A stretch of 64,000 nucleotides of DNA from DASSFG01 sp035547915 (GCA_035547915.1 DASZTS010000090.1:62001-126000), one strand, 5' to 3'. Counted from the first letter of the stretch, positions 1 through 9,619 are shown. Program-made: numbers and translations. The notes: generated by a model not told the origin, from the sequence alone.

Positions 1-836
1 TGGTCGGGCGATCCCCAGGTGACGAAGAACTGATCGCCCGTGGAGTCGGCCGCGTTCGTAACTCGCACGCGAGGTTCGCCCCCCTCTTCATCGCTAACGA
101 GCAATTGCGCGGCGGCATTGGTCGCGTGCCGGGGGACCAGAGCATACGCCACGACGGGCACCTTCTCCGGCCAGCGATACGCTTCGAGTGTTTCGGTGCG
201 CGAGCCGCGCGCAAAATCACTGATGACGACGAGTTGTGGCTCAGCGACGGTGCCCTGCACATCGGTTGCCGTATCGAGTTCGCCGGCCACCGTCACCAGC
301 GCTGTCGAAAGGTCCGTCGAGCCCCAACTCGGCGCCAAAGAAGCCAATCGCTTTCGGACGAGAGCCGCCTTGCCGGCGTGCCTGCCGGTCGTTTCGTCGT
401 CGAAGGCGACCTGGGTGTGCAGTCGGTCGTCGAACGTCATCAGCGCCACGTCGTCGGCCGGCCCCATGTCGTCGAGGATGCCTTCGACCTTCTTCAACGC
501 CTGCTGCCACAGATCGCCGCGCCGCATACTGGCGCTCGAATCGAGCAGGATGGCCGCCTTGCGACCCACCTGGTCTCCGAACGGCAGCACCGCCGCTTCT
601 CGCAAGAACGGTCGCGCGAAGGCCAGCGCCAAGAGCGCGAGAATCGTCAGCCGCAAGACTAGCAACAGCAGGTTGTCGAGGCGACTACGGCGCGTCAGGC
701 GGGGCGGCGACGGCGTGAGGAACATCAGCGAGCTGAACATCTGCCGGCCGCGCGGCGTGCGACGGATGAGGTGTAGCACGAGCGGTAACGAAAGGGCCGC
801 CAGCCCGGCCAGGTACAACGGTGTGAGCAGGCCCAT
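1..836 (-). CDS. BatA-like VWA-domain membrane protein, 3' end outside window
   Basis: Reading the minus strand from the ATG at 836 gives an N-terminal membrane segment (LYLAGLAALSLPLVLHLIRR) followed by a second hydrophobic stretch (LLLLVLRLTILALLALAFARP). This is the BatA/aerotolerance-regulator N-terminal layout. A von Willebrand factor A domain follows from about residue 85, with the MIDAS motif as AAILLDSSASM and a later VVISDFARGS strand. The frame is open to the window edge, so about 278 residues are visible and the C-terminus is missing. The start codon shares one base with the stop of the DUF58 gene upstream (TGATG), so the two are probably translationally coupled. In related genomes MoxR-DUF58-BatA form an operon acting on envelope or chaperone-like functions; no moxR is visible here because a divergent gene lies upstream of DUF58. 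Confidence 0.85.
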   Translation of the reverse strand, partial: MGLLTPLYLAGLAALSLPLVLHLIRRTPRGRQMFSSLMFLTPSPPRLTRRSRLDNLLLLVLRLTILALLALAFARPFLREAAVLPFGDQVGRKAAILLDSSASMRRGDLWQQALKKVEGILDDMGPADDVALMTFDDRLHTQVAFDDETTGRHAGKAALVRKRLASLAPSWGSTDLSTALVTVAGELDTATDVQGTVAEPQLVVISDFARGSRTETLEAYRWPEKVPVVAYALVPRHATNAAAQLLVSDEEGGEPRVRVTNAADSTGDQFFVTWGSPD

Positions 837-1804
837 CAGCCGACTCCGGGGGCGCGGGTTGCGGCTCGCCGTCGGCGCAGCGTCTGCCGTCCTCGCCGCA
901 GGCGGGCGTTCAGAAAGTCGAACAAGGCCAGCTCCAGCGGCCGGTCGGTTGCCAGCGAATAATGGTCGACGCCCAACCGCAGGCAGGCGCGGGCGATCCC
1001 GCTCGCGTGCTCGGCGAACCTCCGCAGATACTCGTCGCGCACCGTCTGCGGATCGACGTACATCTCGCGGCCCGATTCGAGGTCGTGGAAGACGGCCGAT
1101 TCGGCGAAGCGAAATTCGACCTCGGCCGGATCGAGCACGCGCATCACGACGACTTCGTGCCCCCGCGAACGGAGGCAGCCCAGTTGTGCTTCGAGCGTAT
1201 CGATCGGCGCCAACAGATCGGAGAGGAGCACGACCAACCCCCGCTTGCTCGCCGTCTTGGCGATCTGCTCCAACGGCGGCGCAAGATCGGTGCCCGATCC
1301 GGCGACGGCCCGCTCCAAGGCCAGCATGATGCGATGGATATGACCGGGACGATAACGGGCCGGCAGATAGTCGGCGATCTTGTCGTCGAACGTGACCAGG
1401 CCCACCGCATCGCGCTGCAACGACAGAAAATACGCCAGTGTCGCGGCGGCCGTCTGGGCATAAGCGGCCTTCGTGTACCCGAGCGAGCCGAACCCCATCG
1501 AGCGGCTCAGGTCGACAAGCAGGTGGCAGCGCAGGTTGGTCTCGTCCTCGAACCGCTTGATGTAATAGCGGTCGCTTCGCGCATAGAGACGCCAATCGAG
1601 GTACCGCAGGTCGTCGCCATCGGTGTACTGCCGATACTCGCTGAATTCGACCGAGAATCCGTGATAGGGGCTGCGGTGCAGGCCGCTCAAAAAACCTTCG
1701 ACGATCACCTTGGCCCGGAGTTGCAGATTCTTGATCCGCATCAACGCGGCCGGATCGATGAACGACGTCTTGGCAAACCGGTTGGCTGACGACGACCCAG
1801 GCAT
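836..1804 (-). CDS. DUF58 domain-containing protein
   Basis: The 322-residue protein starts MPGSSSANRFAKTSFIDPAA. It carries the DUF58 core motif GFSVEFSEYRQYTDGDDLRY, then LDWRLYARSDRYYIKRFEDE, and later a VWA-like fold (LLVDLSRSM, LVVLLSDLL). These are the hallmarks of the DUF58 family that accompanies MoxR ATPases. The frame is open to 2143, but I chose the ATG at 1804: the upstream extension has no family-like sequence and would overlap the divergent DUF1501 gene. The stop codon is fused to the BatA-like start. The molecular role is unknown for the family; co-occurrence with MoxR/Bat proteins suggests an envelope or metalloprotein-maturation role. Confidence 0.88.
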   Translation of the reverse strand: MPGSSSANRFAKTSFIDPAALMRIKNLQLRAKVIVEGFLSGLHRSPYHGFSVEFSEYRQYTDGDDLRYLDWRLYARSDRYYIKRFEDETNLRCHLLVDLSRSMGFGSLGYTKAAYAQTAAATLAYFLSLQRDAVGLVTFDDKIADYLPARYRPGHIHRIMLALERAVAGSGTDLAPPLEQIAKTASKRGLVVLLSDLLAPIDTLEAQLGCLRSRGHEVVVMRVLDPAEVEFRFAESAVFHDLESGREMYVDPQTVRDEYLRRFAEHASGIARACLRLGVDHYSLATDRPLELALFDFLNARLRRGRQTLRRRRAATRAPGVG

Positions 1805-2041
1805 GCCAGCAGTATAGCCGTTCCGCACAACCCTTGAGCAATAACGTGGATCGTCGGAGCAACTGGTGCAAACCTGGGAAACATGACGAAGCCCGCCTAC
1901 CGAACAATTTGCCAGCTCTGAGCGATCCCCGTGGACAGGGCACCAAAAGTCAGGCTCCGCCTCTGGGCCCGATCTCCCGTGCCTGCCGCTTTCCATTGAC
2001 CCATCGATCGTAAACATATAAAAACCGATAGATGGGTTCCC

Positions 2042-2048
2042 GGGAGGT
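2042..2048 (+). promoter_or_regulatory. Strong Shine-Dalgarno deciding a TTG start
   Basis: GGGAGGT lies six bases upstream of the TTG at 2055. This supports TTG 2055 rather than the in-frame ATG at 2082 as the start of the DUF1501 gene. Many other genes in the window have no such clear ribosome binding site. Confidence 0.5.
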
Positions 2049-2054
2049 ACGACT

Positions 2055-3434
2055 TTGGGCGGTTCATCGACGAGTCGGTATATGTGCCGCGAGCTGCGGA
2101 AAAACGCACGTCTGAGCCGTCGTGGGTTTTTACAGGCTGGCATGTTGGGAACGGGCGGCCTCTCATTGGCCGAGCTGCTGCGGTATCAAGCCCAGGCCGC
2201 GCCGACGAGCAGGCGCGAAACGTCGGTGCTCATCCTCTGGATGCGTGGCGGACCGAGCCACATCGATATGTGGGACCCCAAGCCCGAAGCCCCGGTCGAA
2301 TATCGGGGTGAGTTCGGCACCATGTCGACGACGGTGCCGGGCATCACCCTCTCAGACATGCTGCCGCACTCCGCCGGCATCATGCACAAGTGGTCGATCG
2401 TGCGCAGCCTGACGCACCTCGACGCCGGTCACTCGACCGCCGACCAGACCTGCTTCACGGGGTACCCGCCGGGCCCCGCCCCCGACGAAAACACGATGCC
2501 GAGTTGCGGTTCGATCGTGGCCGAGCAACTCGGTCACCTGCGCCGCGACCTGCCGGCCTACGTCATGGTGCCGCGGATGGTGCCTGGCACAGGTCCGGCC
2601 TACCTGGGCGTGGCCTACAAGCCGTTCGAGACGATGGCCGATCCGGCCAATCCCGGAAGATTCTCCGTGCCCAACTTCGTCCTGCCCGAGGGCCTGTCGT
2701 ATGAGCGGCTCGGCGATCGCCGCGGCCTGCTTGCCGACTTCGACCGTGTACGCCGCGAGTGCGATGCGCGGGGACAAATGCGGGCCATCGACGGCTTTCA
2801 CGAACAGGCTTGGAGCATTCTGAGCAGCCCCGCGGCGCGCGAAGCATTCGATCTCGATAGCGAACCGCCGGAGCTACGCGAGCGTTATGGGTTCATGCCG
2901 GCGTTCGATCCGGGCGCGGCCAATCGCTGTGGTGCTCCGAATTGGAGCCAACGGATGCTGCTCGGACGGCGTCTGGTCGAAGCTGGCGTGCGGCTCGTCA
3001 CCGTCGACCTGCGCTGGTGGGACACGCACGTACTGGGCTTCGATTCGTTGCGGCGCGGCTTCCTGCCCAGGTTCGACCAGGCCTATCGGGCTCTGATCGA
3101 CGATATGGACCAACGTGGCCTATTGGAATCGACGCTCGTCGTCGCCTGGGGCGAGTTCGGCCGCACCCCGCGGGTGAACAACGACGCCGGCCGCGACCAC
3201 TATCCCAACGTATTCAGTGCCGCGCTGGCCGGTGGCGGCGTGCAGGGCGGCCGGGCCGTCGGCGAATCGGACGCGCACGGTGCCTTCCCCCGCGCGAATC
3301 CCAAGACGCCGCAAGACGTGCTGGCCACGATCTATCGCCATCTCGGCATCGATACCGAAAAGCAATACGTCAACGCGGCCGGCCGTCCGATCAGTGTCCT
3401 GCCCAGCGGCACGCCGATCGACGAGTTGTTTTAG
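2055..3434 (+). CDS. DUF1501 family Tat-exported protein
   Basis: The protein has 459 residues from the TTG start. A twin-arginine signal is visible (SRRGFLQAG, residues 21-29), followed by the DUF1501 core: LILWMRGGPSHIDMWDPKPE, the AWGEFGRTPRVN block and DHYPNVFSAALAGGGVQGG. The family belongs to the sulfatase/alkaline-phosphatase-like superfamily, is exported folded by the Tat system, and in planctomycetes usually pairs with a PSCyt1/DUF1549/DUF1553 protein. That partner is 2.2 kb downstream at 5685-8519 on the same strand. The substrate is unknown. If translation starts at the ATG at 2082 the Tat motif is still intact. Its stop codon runs directly into a palindromic repeat element. Confidence 0.9.
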   Translation: MGGSSTSRYMCRELRKNARLSRRGFLQAGMLGTGGLSLAELLRYQAQAAPTSRRETSVLILWMRGGPSHIDMWDPKPEAPVEYRGEFGTMSTTVPGITLSDMLPHSAGIMHKWSIVRSLTHLDAGHSTADQTCFTGYPPGPAPDENTMPSCGSIVAEQLGHLRRDLPAYVMVPRMVPGTGPAYLGVAYKPFETMADPANPGRFSVPNFVLPEGLSYERLGDRRGLLADFDRVRRECDARGQMRAIDGFHEQAWSILSSPAAREAFDLDSEPPELRERYGFMPAFDPGAANRCGAPNWSQRMLLGRRLVEAGVRLVTVDLRWWDTHVLGFDSLRRGFLPRFDQAYRALIDDMDQRGLLESTLVVAWGEFGRTPRVNNDAGRDHYPNVFSAALAGGGVQGGRAVGESDAHGAFPRANPKTPQDVLATIYRHLGIDTEKQYVNAAGRPISVLPSGTPIDELF

Positions 3435-3535
3435 CACCCGACAAAACCGGATTTAGCTTCACGGGAATCGGCGTTTCACGGCCGATTCTTGCGCCCAAGG
3501 CGCTCGGACTTTCGGGTTCTGTCAGCCGCTCTTAG
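3433..3535 (+). repeat. Dispersed palindromic repeat, copy A (MITE/REP-like)
   Basis: About 100 bp whose ends are imperfect inverted repeats (AGCACCCGACAAAACCGGA at the left; the reverse complement of the right end reads AGCGGCTGACAGAACCCGA) flank an internal perfect hairpin. A near-full second copy is at 61036-61135 and partial copies are at 39939, 54116 and 54308. It begins at the DUF1501 stop codon. Confidence 0.65.
3465..3490 (+). terminator. Hairpin inside repeat copy A, possible terminator
   Basis: GAATCGGC and GCCGATTC form a perfect 8-bp stem with an 8-base loop, followed by a short TT run. It lies 30 bp past the DUF1501 stop. The T-tract is weak, so intrinsic termination is plausible rather than certain. 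Confidence 0.4.
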
Positions 3536-3733
3536 AGCGACCCGGACACCTGCTCTAGGATGTCGGTCCTCGGATTTCTCGGCCACACCGCGGCTGTCTT
3601 TCAGTTACAATCGGGCTTTCGGCAGCTATCCGAAAACCCGCCGGCGAGTTGGTTCTCGGATAGCCCCTGTGTCTCGCGGCTTACGCCACGAACGTCCACA
3701 CCGATTCATAGCCACTCGAGATCTGGAAAACCG

Positions 3734-4534
3734 ATGAAGGTATCTGCACTCTCCTCGCTCCGCACCCGTTTATCCTGGTTGGCTCTCTTCGGACTCTGCT
3801 GTGTCGCGCAGTCGGCCGCGGCGGCGGATCGGGCGCCGCTCAAGGCGTTGCTCATCGCGGGCGGTTGCTGCCACGACTATGCGAAGCAGAAGGACGTGCT
3901 CAAGAAGGGGCTCGAATCGCGGGCGAACGTCGAGGTGACGATTGTCTATTCGCCGGACACCAGCACGAAGGCCCGCTTCGACATCTATGAAAACCCCGCT
4001 TGGGCCAAAGGCTACGACGTGGTGATCCACGACGAGTGTACCTCCGACGTGACGGACATGCCCTACGTACGAAACATCCTGAACGCGCATAAGGGCGGCG
4101 TGCCGGCGGTCAATCTGCACTGCGCCATGCACTGCTATCGCGTGGGGACGAGCGACTGGTTCGAGTTCGTTGGCATCCAATCGAGCGGCCACGGGCCGCA
4201 ATTGCCGATCGGCATCGAGTTCGTCTCGAAGGACCATCCCATCACCAGCGGTCTGGCGGATTGGACGACCATCAACGAAGAGCTCTACAACAACGTGAAG
4301 GTGCTCGACACGGCACAGCCGCTGGCCCGCGGCAAGCAGAAGGTCGAAAACGGCACGAGCGATTTCGTCGTCGCCTGGACCAACAACTACGGCAAGACGC
4401 GCGTCTTCAGCACGACGATCGGCCACAACACCGACACGGTGGCCGATGCGCGCTATCTCGACATGGTGGCCCGCGGCTTGCTCTGGTCGTGCGACAAGCT
4501 GAACGACGACTACCTCAAGGCGCCGGCCCAATAG
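3734..4534 (+). CDS. ThuA-like domain protein, exported
   Basis: The 266-residue protein begins MKVSALSSLRTRLSWLALFG, a Sec-type signal peptide ending near AQSAAAA. The mature part opens LKALLIAGGCCHDY and continues with YDVVIHDECTSDVTD, PAVNLHCAMHCYRVGTSDW and GKTRVFSTTIGHNTDT, the typical ThuA-like (class I glutamine amidotransferase-like fold) pattern. The family is linked to trehalose and other sugar utilisation; in planctomycetes secreted versions are abundant and mostly uncharacterised. The frame is open back to 3560, but that stretch covers the repeat element's flank and lacks family similarity, so the ATG just before the signal peptide is preferred. Confidence 0.85.
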   Translation: MKVSALSSLRTRLSWLALFGLCCVAQSAAAADRAPLKALLIAGGCCHDYAKQKDVLKKGLESRANVEVTIVYSPDTSTKARFDIYENPAWAKGYDVVIHDECTSDVTDMPYVRNILNAHKGGVPAVNLHCAMHCYRVGTSDWFEFVGIQSSGHGPQLPIGIEFVSKDHPITSGLADWTTINEELYNNVKVLDTAQPLARGKQKVENGTSDFVVAWTNNYGKTRVFSTTIGHNTDTVADARYLDMVARGLLWSCDKLNDDYLKAPAQ

Positions 4535-4577
4535 GCGCGGTGCCGCAGGAGGCGTCGACTCGTCCGGATCCGAAAGG

Positions 4578-5510
4578 CTATTTCTTTTCGGACGGTGCCG
4601 TACGGATGTCTAGCCGCGCGCCGCGATTGGTGACGGCGGGCGCCGTGTTGGCAATCAACTCACATTGCTCGACGAGCGTCGACGAGGTTCCTTCGACGAG
4701 CAATTGCTCCTCGCCGTTGTCGCCGATCACGCAGCCTTCGAGACGGGCCTTCGACGAGCCCGCGATCGTCACGCCGCTGCGGCCGTTGCCGCGGCTCGTG
4801 ACGTCGAGCAACTCGCAGTCGACGACTCCGTCATTCACATTCACACCGTCGAGCCGAAATCCCTGCACGACGAGATTGGTGATCACGACATCGTGCACGT
4901 GGTAGATGGTGATGCCCGTCTGCCGGGCGGAATACGCCAGGTCGTAATCTCGCGGAAGCTTATCGGAGTCGACGCAGAAGTAGATCGAGGCGCCGCGGCG
5001 GTACCATTCGAGCGGCTGTAGCTTGGGGAAGTGCGTTTCGCCGGCGAGCATCTTGCGCTGCGTGGCCGGTTTGCCGTCGAGGAACAACTGCTGATAGCTG
5101 GTGCGTGGCGGACGGAAGCGGAACACGGGCCCGCGTTCGTTCTCCCAGGCATCGCGAGGCACGGCCTCCGTCCCTTCGAGCGTCGCTCCCTGGCCGTCGA
5201 TGATGAACGGCGACAGGGCGTTACCGCAGTGTGCGGCCGTCGAGAGGCTGATCGTCTCGCGGTACGGTTCGCCGGTATTCGCCAACAGTACCCGGTCGCC
5301 AGCGCGGCACACCTGGAGGGCTCGGCGCAGCGTGCGCACCGGGCCGTCGCCGTCGATGCTGCTGGGCTGCGCCCCTTCGTGCCGATCGTCGCCCACGGCG
5401 TTGTCGACATAGACCGTGGCGGCGGCCGCGATGCGGGTGTCGATCGCCATTGGAACGGTGGCAAGTATGGCGAACAGCGCGACGTATCGCGCACCGAGAT
5501 TAATTGTCAT
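4578..5510 (-). CDS. Secreted right-handed beta-helix protein
   Basis: The 310-residue protein has a signal peptide (MTINLGARYVALFAILATVP, cleaved near IAAAATV). It then shows the opening typical of planctomycete parallel beta-helix proteins: YVDNAVGDDRHEG, GPVRTLRRALQVCRAGDRVL and the ICD-like FIIDGQGATLEGTE. The C-terminal half has beta-helix rungs (VVITNLVVQGFRLDGVNVND, GNGRSGVTIAGSSKARLEGC, LVEQCELIANTAPAVTNRG). Such folds bind or cleave polysaccharides. It converges on the ThuA gene with a 43-base gap. A TTG start 12 bases upstream is possible. No catalytic triad was identified, so an enzyme activity is not claimed. Confidence 0.8.
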   Translation of the reverse strand: MTINLGARYVALFAILATVPMAIDTRIAAAATVYVDNAVGDDRHEGAQPSSIDGDGPVRTLRRALQVCRAGDRVLLANTGEPYRETISLSTAAHCGNALSPFIIDGQGATLEGTEAVPRDAWENERGPVFRFRPPRTSYQQLFLDGKPATQRKMLAGETHFPKLQPLEWYRRGASIYFCVDSDKLPRDYDLAYSARQTGITIYHVHDVVITNLVVQGFRLDGVNVNDGVVDCELLDVTSRGNGRSGVTIAGSSKARLEGCVIGDNGEEQLLVEGTSSTLVEQCELIANTAPAVTNRGARLDIRTAPSEKK

Positions 5511-5684
5511 TATCGACCTCAAAACTCTCGAATTCCCCTCTTCGGTAGTGTACAGACAAGTGTAACACGCCCCAGACGCCCCGTGGGGTGGAAGTTTACG
5601 ACCGAGACGGAATTCTTGCGGGGCCTGGCACGGTGGAGGCCGGCGAACTTGTCACTGCCGGCCGACTGAGACAAAATCAATCTC

Positions 5685-8519
5685 ATGAGTCTCTCAATCT
5701 TGGTTCTGACCGTATATGCCGTGGCGGCACAGCCGGCGGCGAGCGGCGGCGTCGATTTCGGCCGCGATATTCAGCCGATCTTGGCCAAGCGCTGCTTCGC
5801 CTGCCACGGCCCCGACAAGGGCGAGGGCGGGCTGCGTCTGAATCGCCGCGAGACGGCGGTCGCCGAGCTCGATTCGGGCACCCACGGCATCGTGCCGGGC
5901 AACCCCGACGAGAGTGAACTGATACGGCGGATCACGTCCGAGGAGGAAGGCGAGCGCATGCCGCCCGAGGGAAAACCGCTCGCGGCTGACCAGGTCGATC
6001 TGATCCGCCGCTGGATCGCCGACGGTGCGAAATGGGAGGAACATTGGGCCTTTCAGCCGGTCGTGCGGCCCGTGGTGCCCGACGTCAAGGACCGCGACTG
6101 GGGGCGCAACCCGATCGACGCCTTCCTGCTCAACCGGTTGGAACAGAACCGATTGAGTCCCGCGGCGCCGGCTCCGAACGTGGCCCTTGCCCGCCGGGCG
6201 TACTACGACCTGACGGGTCTGCCTCCCACGCCCGCCGAGGTCGAAGCCTTCGTGCAGGACACGTCACCCGACTCCTACGAAAGACTCGTCGACCGTTTGC
6301 TGGCGTCGCCCCGTTACGGAGAGCGCTGGGCGCGGCATTGGCTCGATGCGGTGCGTTACGCCGAGACCAACAGTTTCGAGCGCGACGGGGCGAAGCCGCA
6401 CGCCTGGCGCTATCGCGACTACGTCATCCGTTCGTTCAACGACGACAAGCCGTACGACCAGTTCGTGCGCGAGCAGCTCGCCGGCGATGAAATGACGCCC
6501 GTTACGCCGGAACGGCTGATCGCCACCGGCTTCTATCGGCTCGGCCTGTGGGACGACGAGCCGGCCGATCGCCTGCAAGCCCAATTCGACACGCTCGACG
6601 ACCTGGTGACGACCACCGGCCAGGTGTTCTTGGGCCTCACCGTCAATTGCGCCCGCTGCCACGACCACAAGATCGATCCGATTCCGCAACACGACTATTA
6701 CAGCCTGCTGGCCTTCTTCCGCGGCATCCGGCCGATGACCACCACCGGTCCGAACATCGAACGGCCCCTCTTCACCAGCGACGCCGATCGGCTGGCGTAT
6801 GAGGACCGCGTGCGCGACAACGAGAAGCGGCGCAACGAATTGCAGGCCCGGGTAACCGGCCTGGAAAACGAGTTCGCGGCGGCCTACCGCAAGGCGAGCG
6901 ATGCGACACTGGCGGCTAACGACATCGACGACCTGGAATATCGCTTCTATCGGGATCATTGGGAACGCCTGCCCGACTTCGACAACATCAAGCCCGAGAC
7001 GGTCGGCACGATCGCCGACGGACGCTTCGATATCGGCTTGGCCACGCGCGAGAGCGACTTCGGCTTCGTCTTCACCGGATTCTTGAAGGTGCCCGCCGAC
7101 GGCGAGTATACGCTCATCGTCGATTCCGACGATGGCTCGCGGCTGACGGTGGCGGGGCGGCAGGTCATCACTTACGACGGCATCCATAGCGTCGGCCAGC
7201 CGCAACGGGCCACGGTCGCGCTCAAGCAGGGCCTGGTGCCGATCCGGCTCGATTATTTTCAGGCGGTCGGCGGGCGCGGTCTGCGCGTCGCTTGGAGCGG
7301 ACCCGGCTTCGCGCAGCGTTCGCTTTCGGCCGAAGGGCAGCGTCCGGCCGCGGACGGCAACCTGGGCGAGTTGTTGAGGTCGCACGGCCGCGCGGTGATG
7401 GGCGATGGCTGGTATGCCGACTACCGCAGATTATTCCACCAATTGGAGAGGCTCAGGCGCGAACCGGTGCAGGCCGACTATGCGCTATGCGTCACCGAAG
7501 ATCGCAATCCCCCCGAAACGTTCGTGCTGTCGCGCGGCAACGCTCACGTACCCGGAGCGAAGGTCGAGCCCGGCTTTTTGGCGGCTATCGGCGGCGGCAC
7601 CGCGACCATTCCCAGCCCATCGCCCGAACAGCAGACGGCGGGCCGCCGCTCGGTGCTGGCCGATTGGATCGCGTCGAGCGACAACCGGTTGACGGCGCGG
7701 GTCATGGTCAACCGCATCTGGCAACAACACTTCGGCCGCGGCATCGTCGGCTCGCCGAACAACTACGGATACCTGGGCGATCGTCCCACGCACCCCGAAT
7801 TGCTCGACTGGCTGGCTGCCGAGTTCATGGCCGGCGGCTGGCGGATCAAATCGCTGCACCGCACGATCATGCTCTCCAGCGCCTACCGCATGTCGTCGCA
7901 GGGGAACGCGGCGGGCCTCGAAAAAGATCCCCACAACGGTCTCTTCTGGCGGTTCAATCTGCGGCGGTTGAGCGCCGAAGAAGTGCGCGATTCGTTGCGG
8001 GCCGTGAGCGGCGAACTGAACTCGCGGATGTACGGCCCGAGCTATTATCCCAAGCTGTCGGACGAAGTGATGGCCACGCAATCGGCGCCCGGCAACGGCT
8101 GGGGCAAATCGCCGCCCGAGGAGCAGGCCCGCCGCAGCATCTACATCCACGTCAAGCGCTCGCTCATCACGCCGCTGCTCGCCGATTTCGATTTTCCCGA
8201 CACCGACGCGAGCTGCGAGGCCCGTTTCGTCACAACCCAACCGGCCCAGGCCCTCGGCATGCTCAACGGCGATTTCTTGCACGAGCAAGCCCGCGACTTC
8301 GCCGAACGCTTGCGACGCGAAGCGGGCGACGACCGGACAGCACAAGTACGTCTGGCCCTGCGGCTCGCCCTCTCCCGCGAAGCCGACGAAGCGAGCGTCG
8401 CCCGCGGCGTCGCCTTGATCGACCAGCTCGAGCGCGACCACGGGCTCGACGCGCGCCAATCGCTCGACTACTACGCACTCGTCGTCTTCAACCTCAACGA
8501 GTTCGTCTACGTCGATTAA
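5685..8519 (+). CDS. PSCyt1 / DUF1549 / PA14 / DUF1553 protein
   Basis: A 944-residue exported protein. After a short signal peptide comes a planctomycete cytochrome c domain with the haem motif CFACH (Cys37, Cys40, His41) and the distal GNPDESELIRRI/EEGERMPPEGKPL region. DUF1549 follows at about residues 135-345 (NPIDAFLLNRLEQNRLSPAA, YGERWARHWLDAVRYAETNS, NCARCHDHKIDPI). A PA14-like module sits at about 438-535 (GFLKVPADGEYTLIVDSDDG). DUF1553 occupies about 655-920 (MVNRIWQQHFGRGIVGSPNN, AEFMAGGWRIKSLHRTIMLS). These proteins pair with DUF1501 proteins; the upstream DUF1501 gene at 2055 is the likely partner. The PA14 insertion suggests carbohydrate binding. The electron-transfer role is inferred from the haem motif. 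Confidence 0.93.
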   Translation: MSLSILVLTVYAVAAQPAASGGVDFGRDIQPILAKRCFACHGPDKGEGGLRLNRRETAVAELDSGTHGIVPGNPDESELIRRITSEEEGERMPPEGKPLAADQVDLIRRWIADGAKWEEHWAFQPVVRPVVPDVKDRDWGRNPIDAFLLNRLEQNRLSPAAPAPNVALARRAYYDLTGLPPTPAEVEAFVQDTSPDSYERLVDRLLASPRYGERWARHWLDAVRYAETNSFERDGAKPHAWRYRDYVIRSFNDDKPYDQFVREQLAGDEMTPVTPERLIATGFYRLGLWDDEPADRLQAQFDTLDDLVTTTGQVFLGLTVNCARCHDHKIDPIPQHDYYSLLAFFRGIRPMTTTGPNIERPLFTSDADRLAYEDRVRDNEKRRNELQARVTGLENEFAAAYRKASDATLAANDIDDLEYRFYRDHWERLPDFDNIKPETVGTIADGRFDIGLATRESDFGFVFTGFLKVPADGEYTLIVDSDDGSRLTVAGRQVITYDGIHSVGQPQRATVALKQGLVPIRLDYFQAVGGRGLRVAWSGPGFAQRSLSAEGQRPAADGNLGELLRSHGRAVMGDGWYADYRRLFHQLERLRREPVQADYALCVTEDRNPPETFVLSRGNAHVPGAKVEPGFLAAIGGGTATIPSPSPEQQTAGRRSVLADWIASSDNRLTARVMVNRIWQQHFGRGIVGSPNNYGYLGDRPTHPELLDWLAAEFMAGGWRIKSLHRTIMLSSAYRMSSQGNAAGLEKDPHNGLFWRFNLRRLSAEEVRDSLRAVSGELNSRMYGPSYYPKLSDEVMATQSAPGNGWGKSPPEEQARRSIYIHVKRSLITPLLADFDFPDTDASCEARFVTTQPAQALGMLNGDFLHEQARDFAERLRREAGDDRTAQVRLALRLALSREADEASVARGVALIDQLERDHGLDARQSLDYYALVVFNLNEFVYVD

Positions 8520-8625
8520 GAGCCCGGCGTCGCAGAAGAGGCGTCCCGCCTCCTTCCTCGGCGGGTGACACGGGTGACACGCTCTGAAGTCCTCCGAAGG
8601 ACGTGCTGGAGGCGAAGCGGAAAAA

Positions 8626-9144
8626 GTGGACCGTTACGTCGCCGTCGGCGGACGTTCGCGCAGCTTCATGCAGGTGCTGGCGGAGCGGGCCACCAAGCTT
8701 CTTGAGCATATTCGAGCATCGTCGTCATCGAAGTCTCCTGGTAAGACGTCGAGCATCCCGTATACGATCGTGCGTGCGACGCAATTCTTCGAATTCGTGG
8801 GGGCGATCGCCGAGTCCGCGACCGAAGCGGGAACCGTCCGGCTGCCACCGGCTCGGATGCAGCCTATCCTGTCGGATGACGTCGCGGCGGAGCTGGCCGA
8901 CGTCGCCGAGGCGGAACCGTTGAACGGAATCGTCGATCTGGCGGGTCCGGAACCGATACCGATGGACGAGCTTGTGCGGCGATTCCTACGTTCACACGGC
9001 GACGATCGACAGGTCGTAACCGACGCCGATGCACGCTATTTCGGCACCACGGTGGACGACCAGACCCTCACCCCGGGCGGCCCATCGCGCATCGGCCCGA
9101 CGCGCTTCGAGCAATGGCTCAGCCAAGGCGTGTCGCGAGCATAG
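8626..9144 (+). pseudogene. C-terminal remnant of an NmrA-like NAD(P)-binding protein
   Basis: From about 8755 the frame reads IPYTIVRATQFFEFVGAIAE, then DDVAAELADVAEAEPLNGIV, GPEPIPMDELVRRFLRSHGD and GPTRFEQWLSQGV. This is the C-terminal half of NmrA-like/SDR nucleoside-diphosphate-sugar epimerase relatives. The glycine-rich N-terminal nucleotide-binding half (roughly 120 residues) is absent, and the preceding 40 codons (a serine-rich run) do not match the family. It is therefore most likely a truncated relic. It converges on the MarR gene with a 40-base gap; MarR-type regulators often neighbour such oxidoreductases. Confidence 0.65.
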
Positions 9145-9184
9145 TTATCTCGATCTGCAAGAAGGCGCCTCCCCTGTGGCCGGC

Positions 9185-9619
9185 CTAGGACGGCGACTCG
9201 GCCTGAAGGATGTCGATGAGGCGCTGCAGGATGCGGGCTAGATGTTTGCGGTCGGCGGCCGAGAGCTGCTGAAAGATGGAAGCGATCACCGCGTGATTCG
9301 CCATCGCGCTTTCCTTGCACACCAACATGCCGTTGGCGGTCAGGCGGATCAGCGTGGCCCGACGGTCCTCGGGATGTTGTTCGCGAACCACGAGGCGTTC
9401 TGCTTCGAGACCGTCGACCAGCTTGGTGACGTTGCGGGGCGTGACGCCGAGTTCCGAGCCGATCTCTGACATCTTGCAGGATCCGCGGCATTGCAAGACC
9501 ATTAGCAGGCGAGCTCGCGCAGGCGTTGTCCCAGCGCGTCCCACCTCCGCGAAGAGTTTGCGCGTGTACGCTTTGCCGAACTCCGTCATGAATACGGCGA
9601 TTTCCTCTGGCGATGCCAT
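9185..9619 (-). CDS. MarR family transcriptional regulator
   Basis: A 144-residue protein beginning MASPEEIAVFMTEFGKAYTR. The winged-helix core is clear: CKMSEIGSELGVTPRNVTKL (recognition helix), VDGLEAERLVVREQHPEDRR (wing with the DxR-type EDRR) and LTANGMLVCKESAM. The length fits the family. The longer frame to 9817 would overlap the divergent gene and its operator-like region, so I prefer ATG 9619. MarR proteins are dimeric repressors released by small phenolic or oxidising ligands. The divergent PQQ-propeller gene and the repeat of TACCGGT between them suggest local control. Confidence 0.85.
   Translation of the reverse strand: MASPEEIAVFMTEFGKAYTRKLFAEVGRAGTTPARARLLMVLQCRGSCKMSEIGSELGVTPRNVTKLVDGLEAERLVVREQHPEDRRATLIRLTANGMLVCKESAMANHAVIASIFQQLSAADRKHLARILQRLIDILQAESPS

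Noticed and set aside
8494..8709. Small minus-strand frame downstream of the DUF1553 gene
   Set aside because: It is low in protein character, overlaps the NmrA remnant and contains the tandem GGTGACAC repeat; no family pattern.
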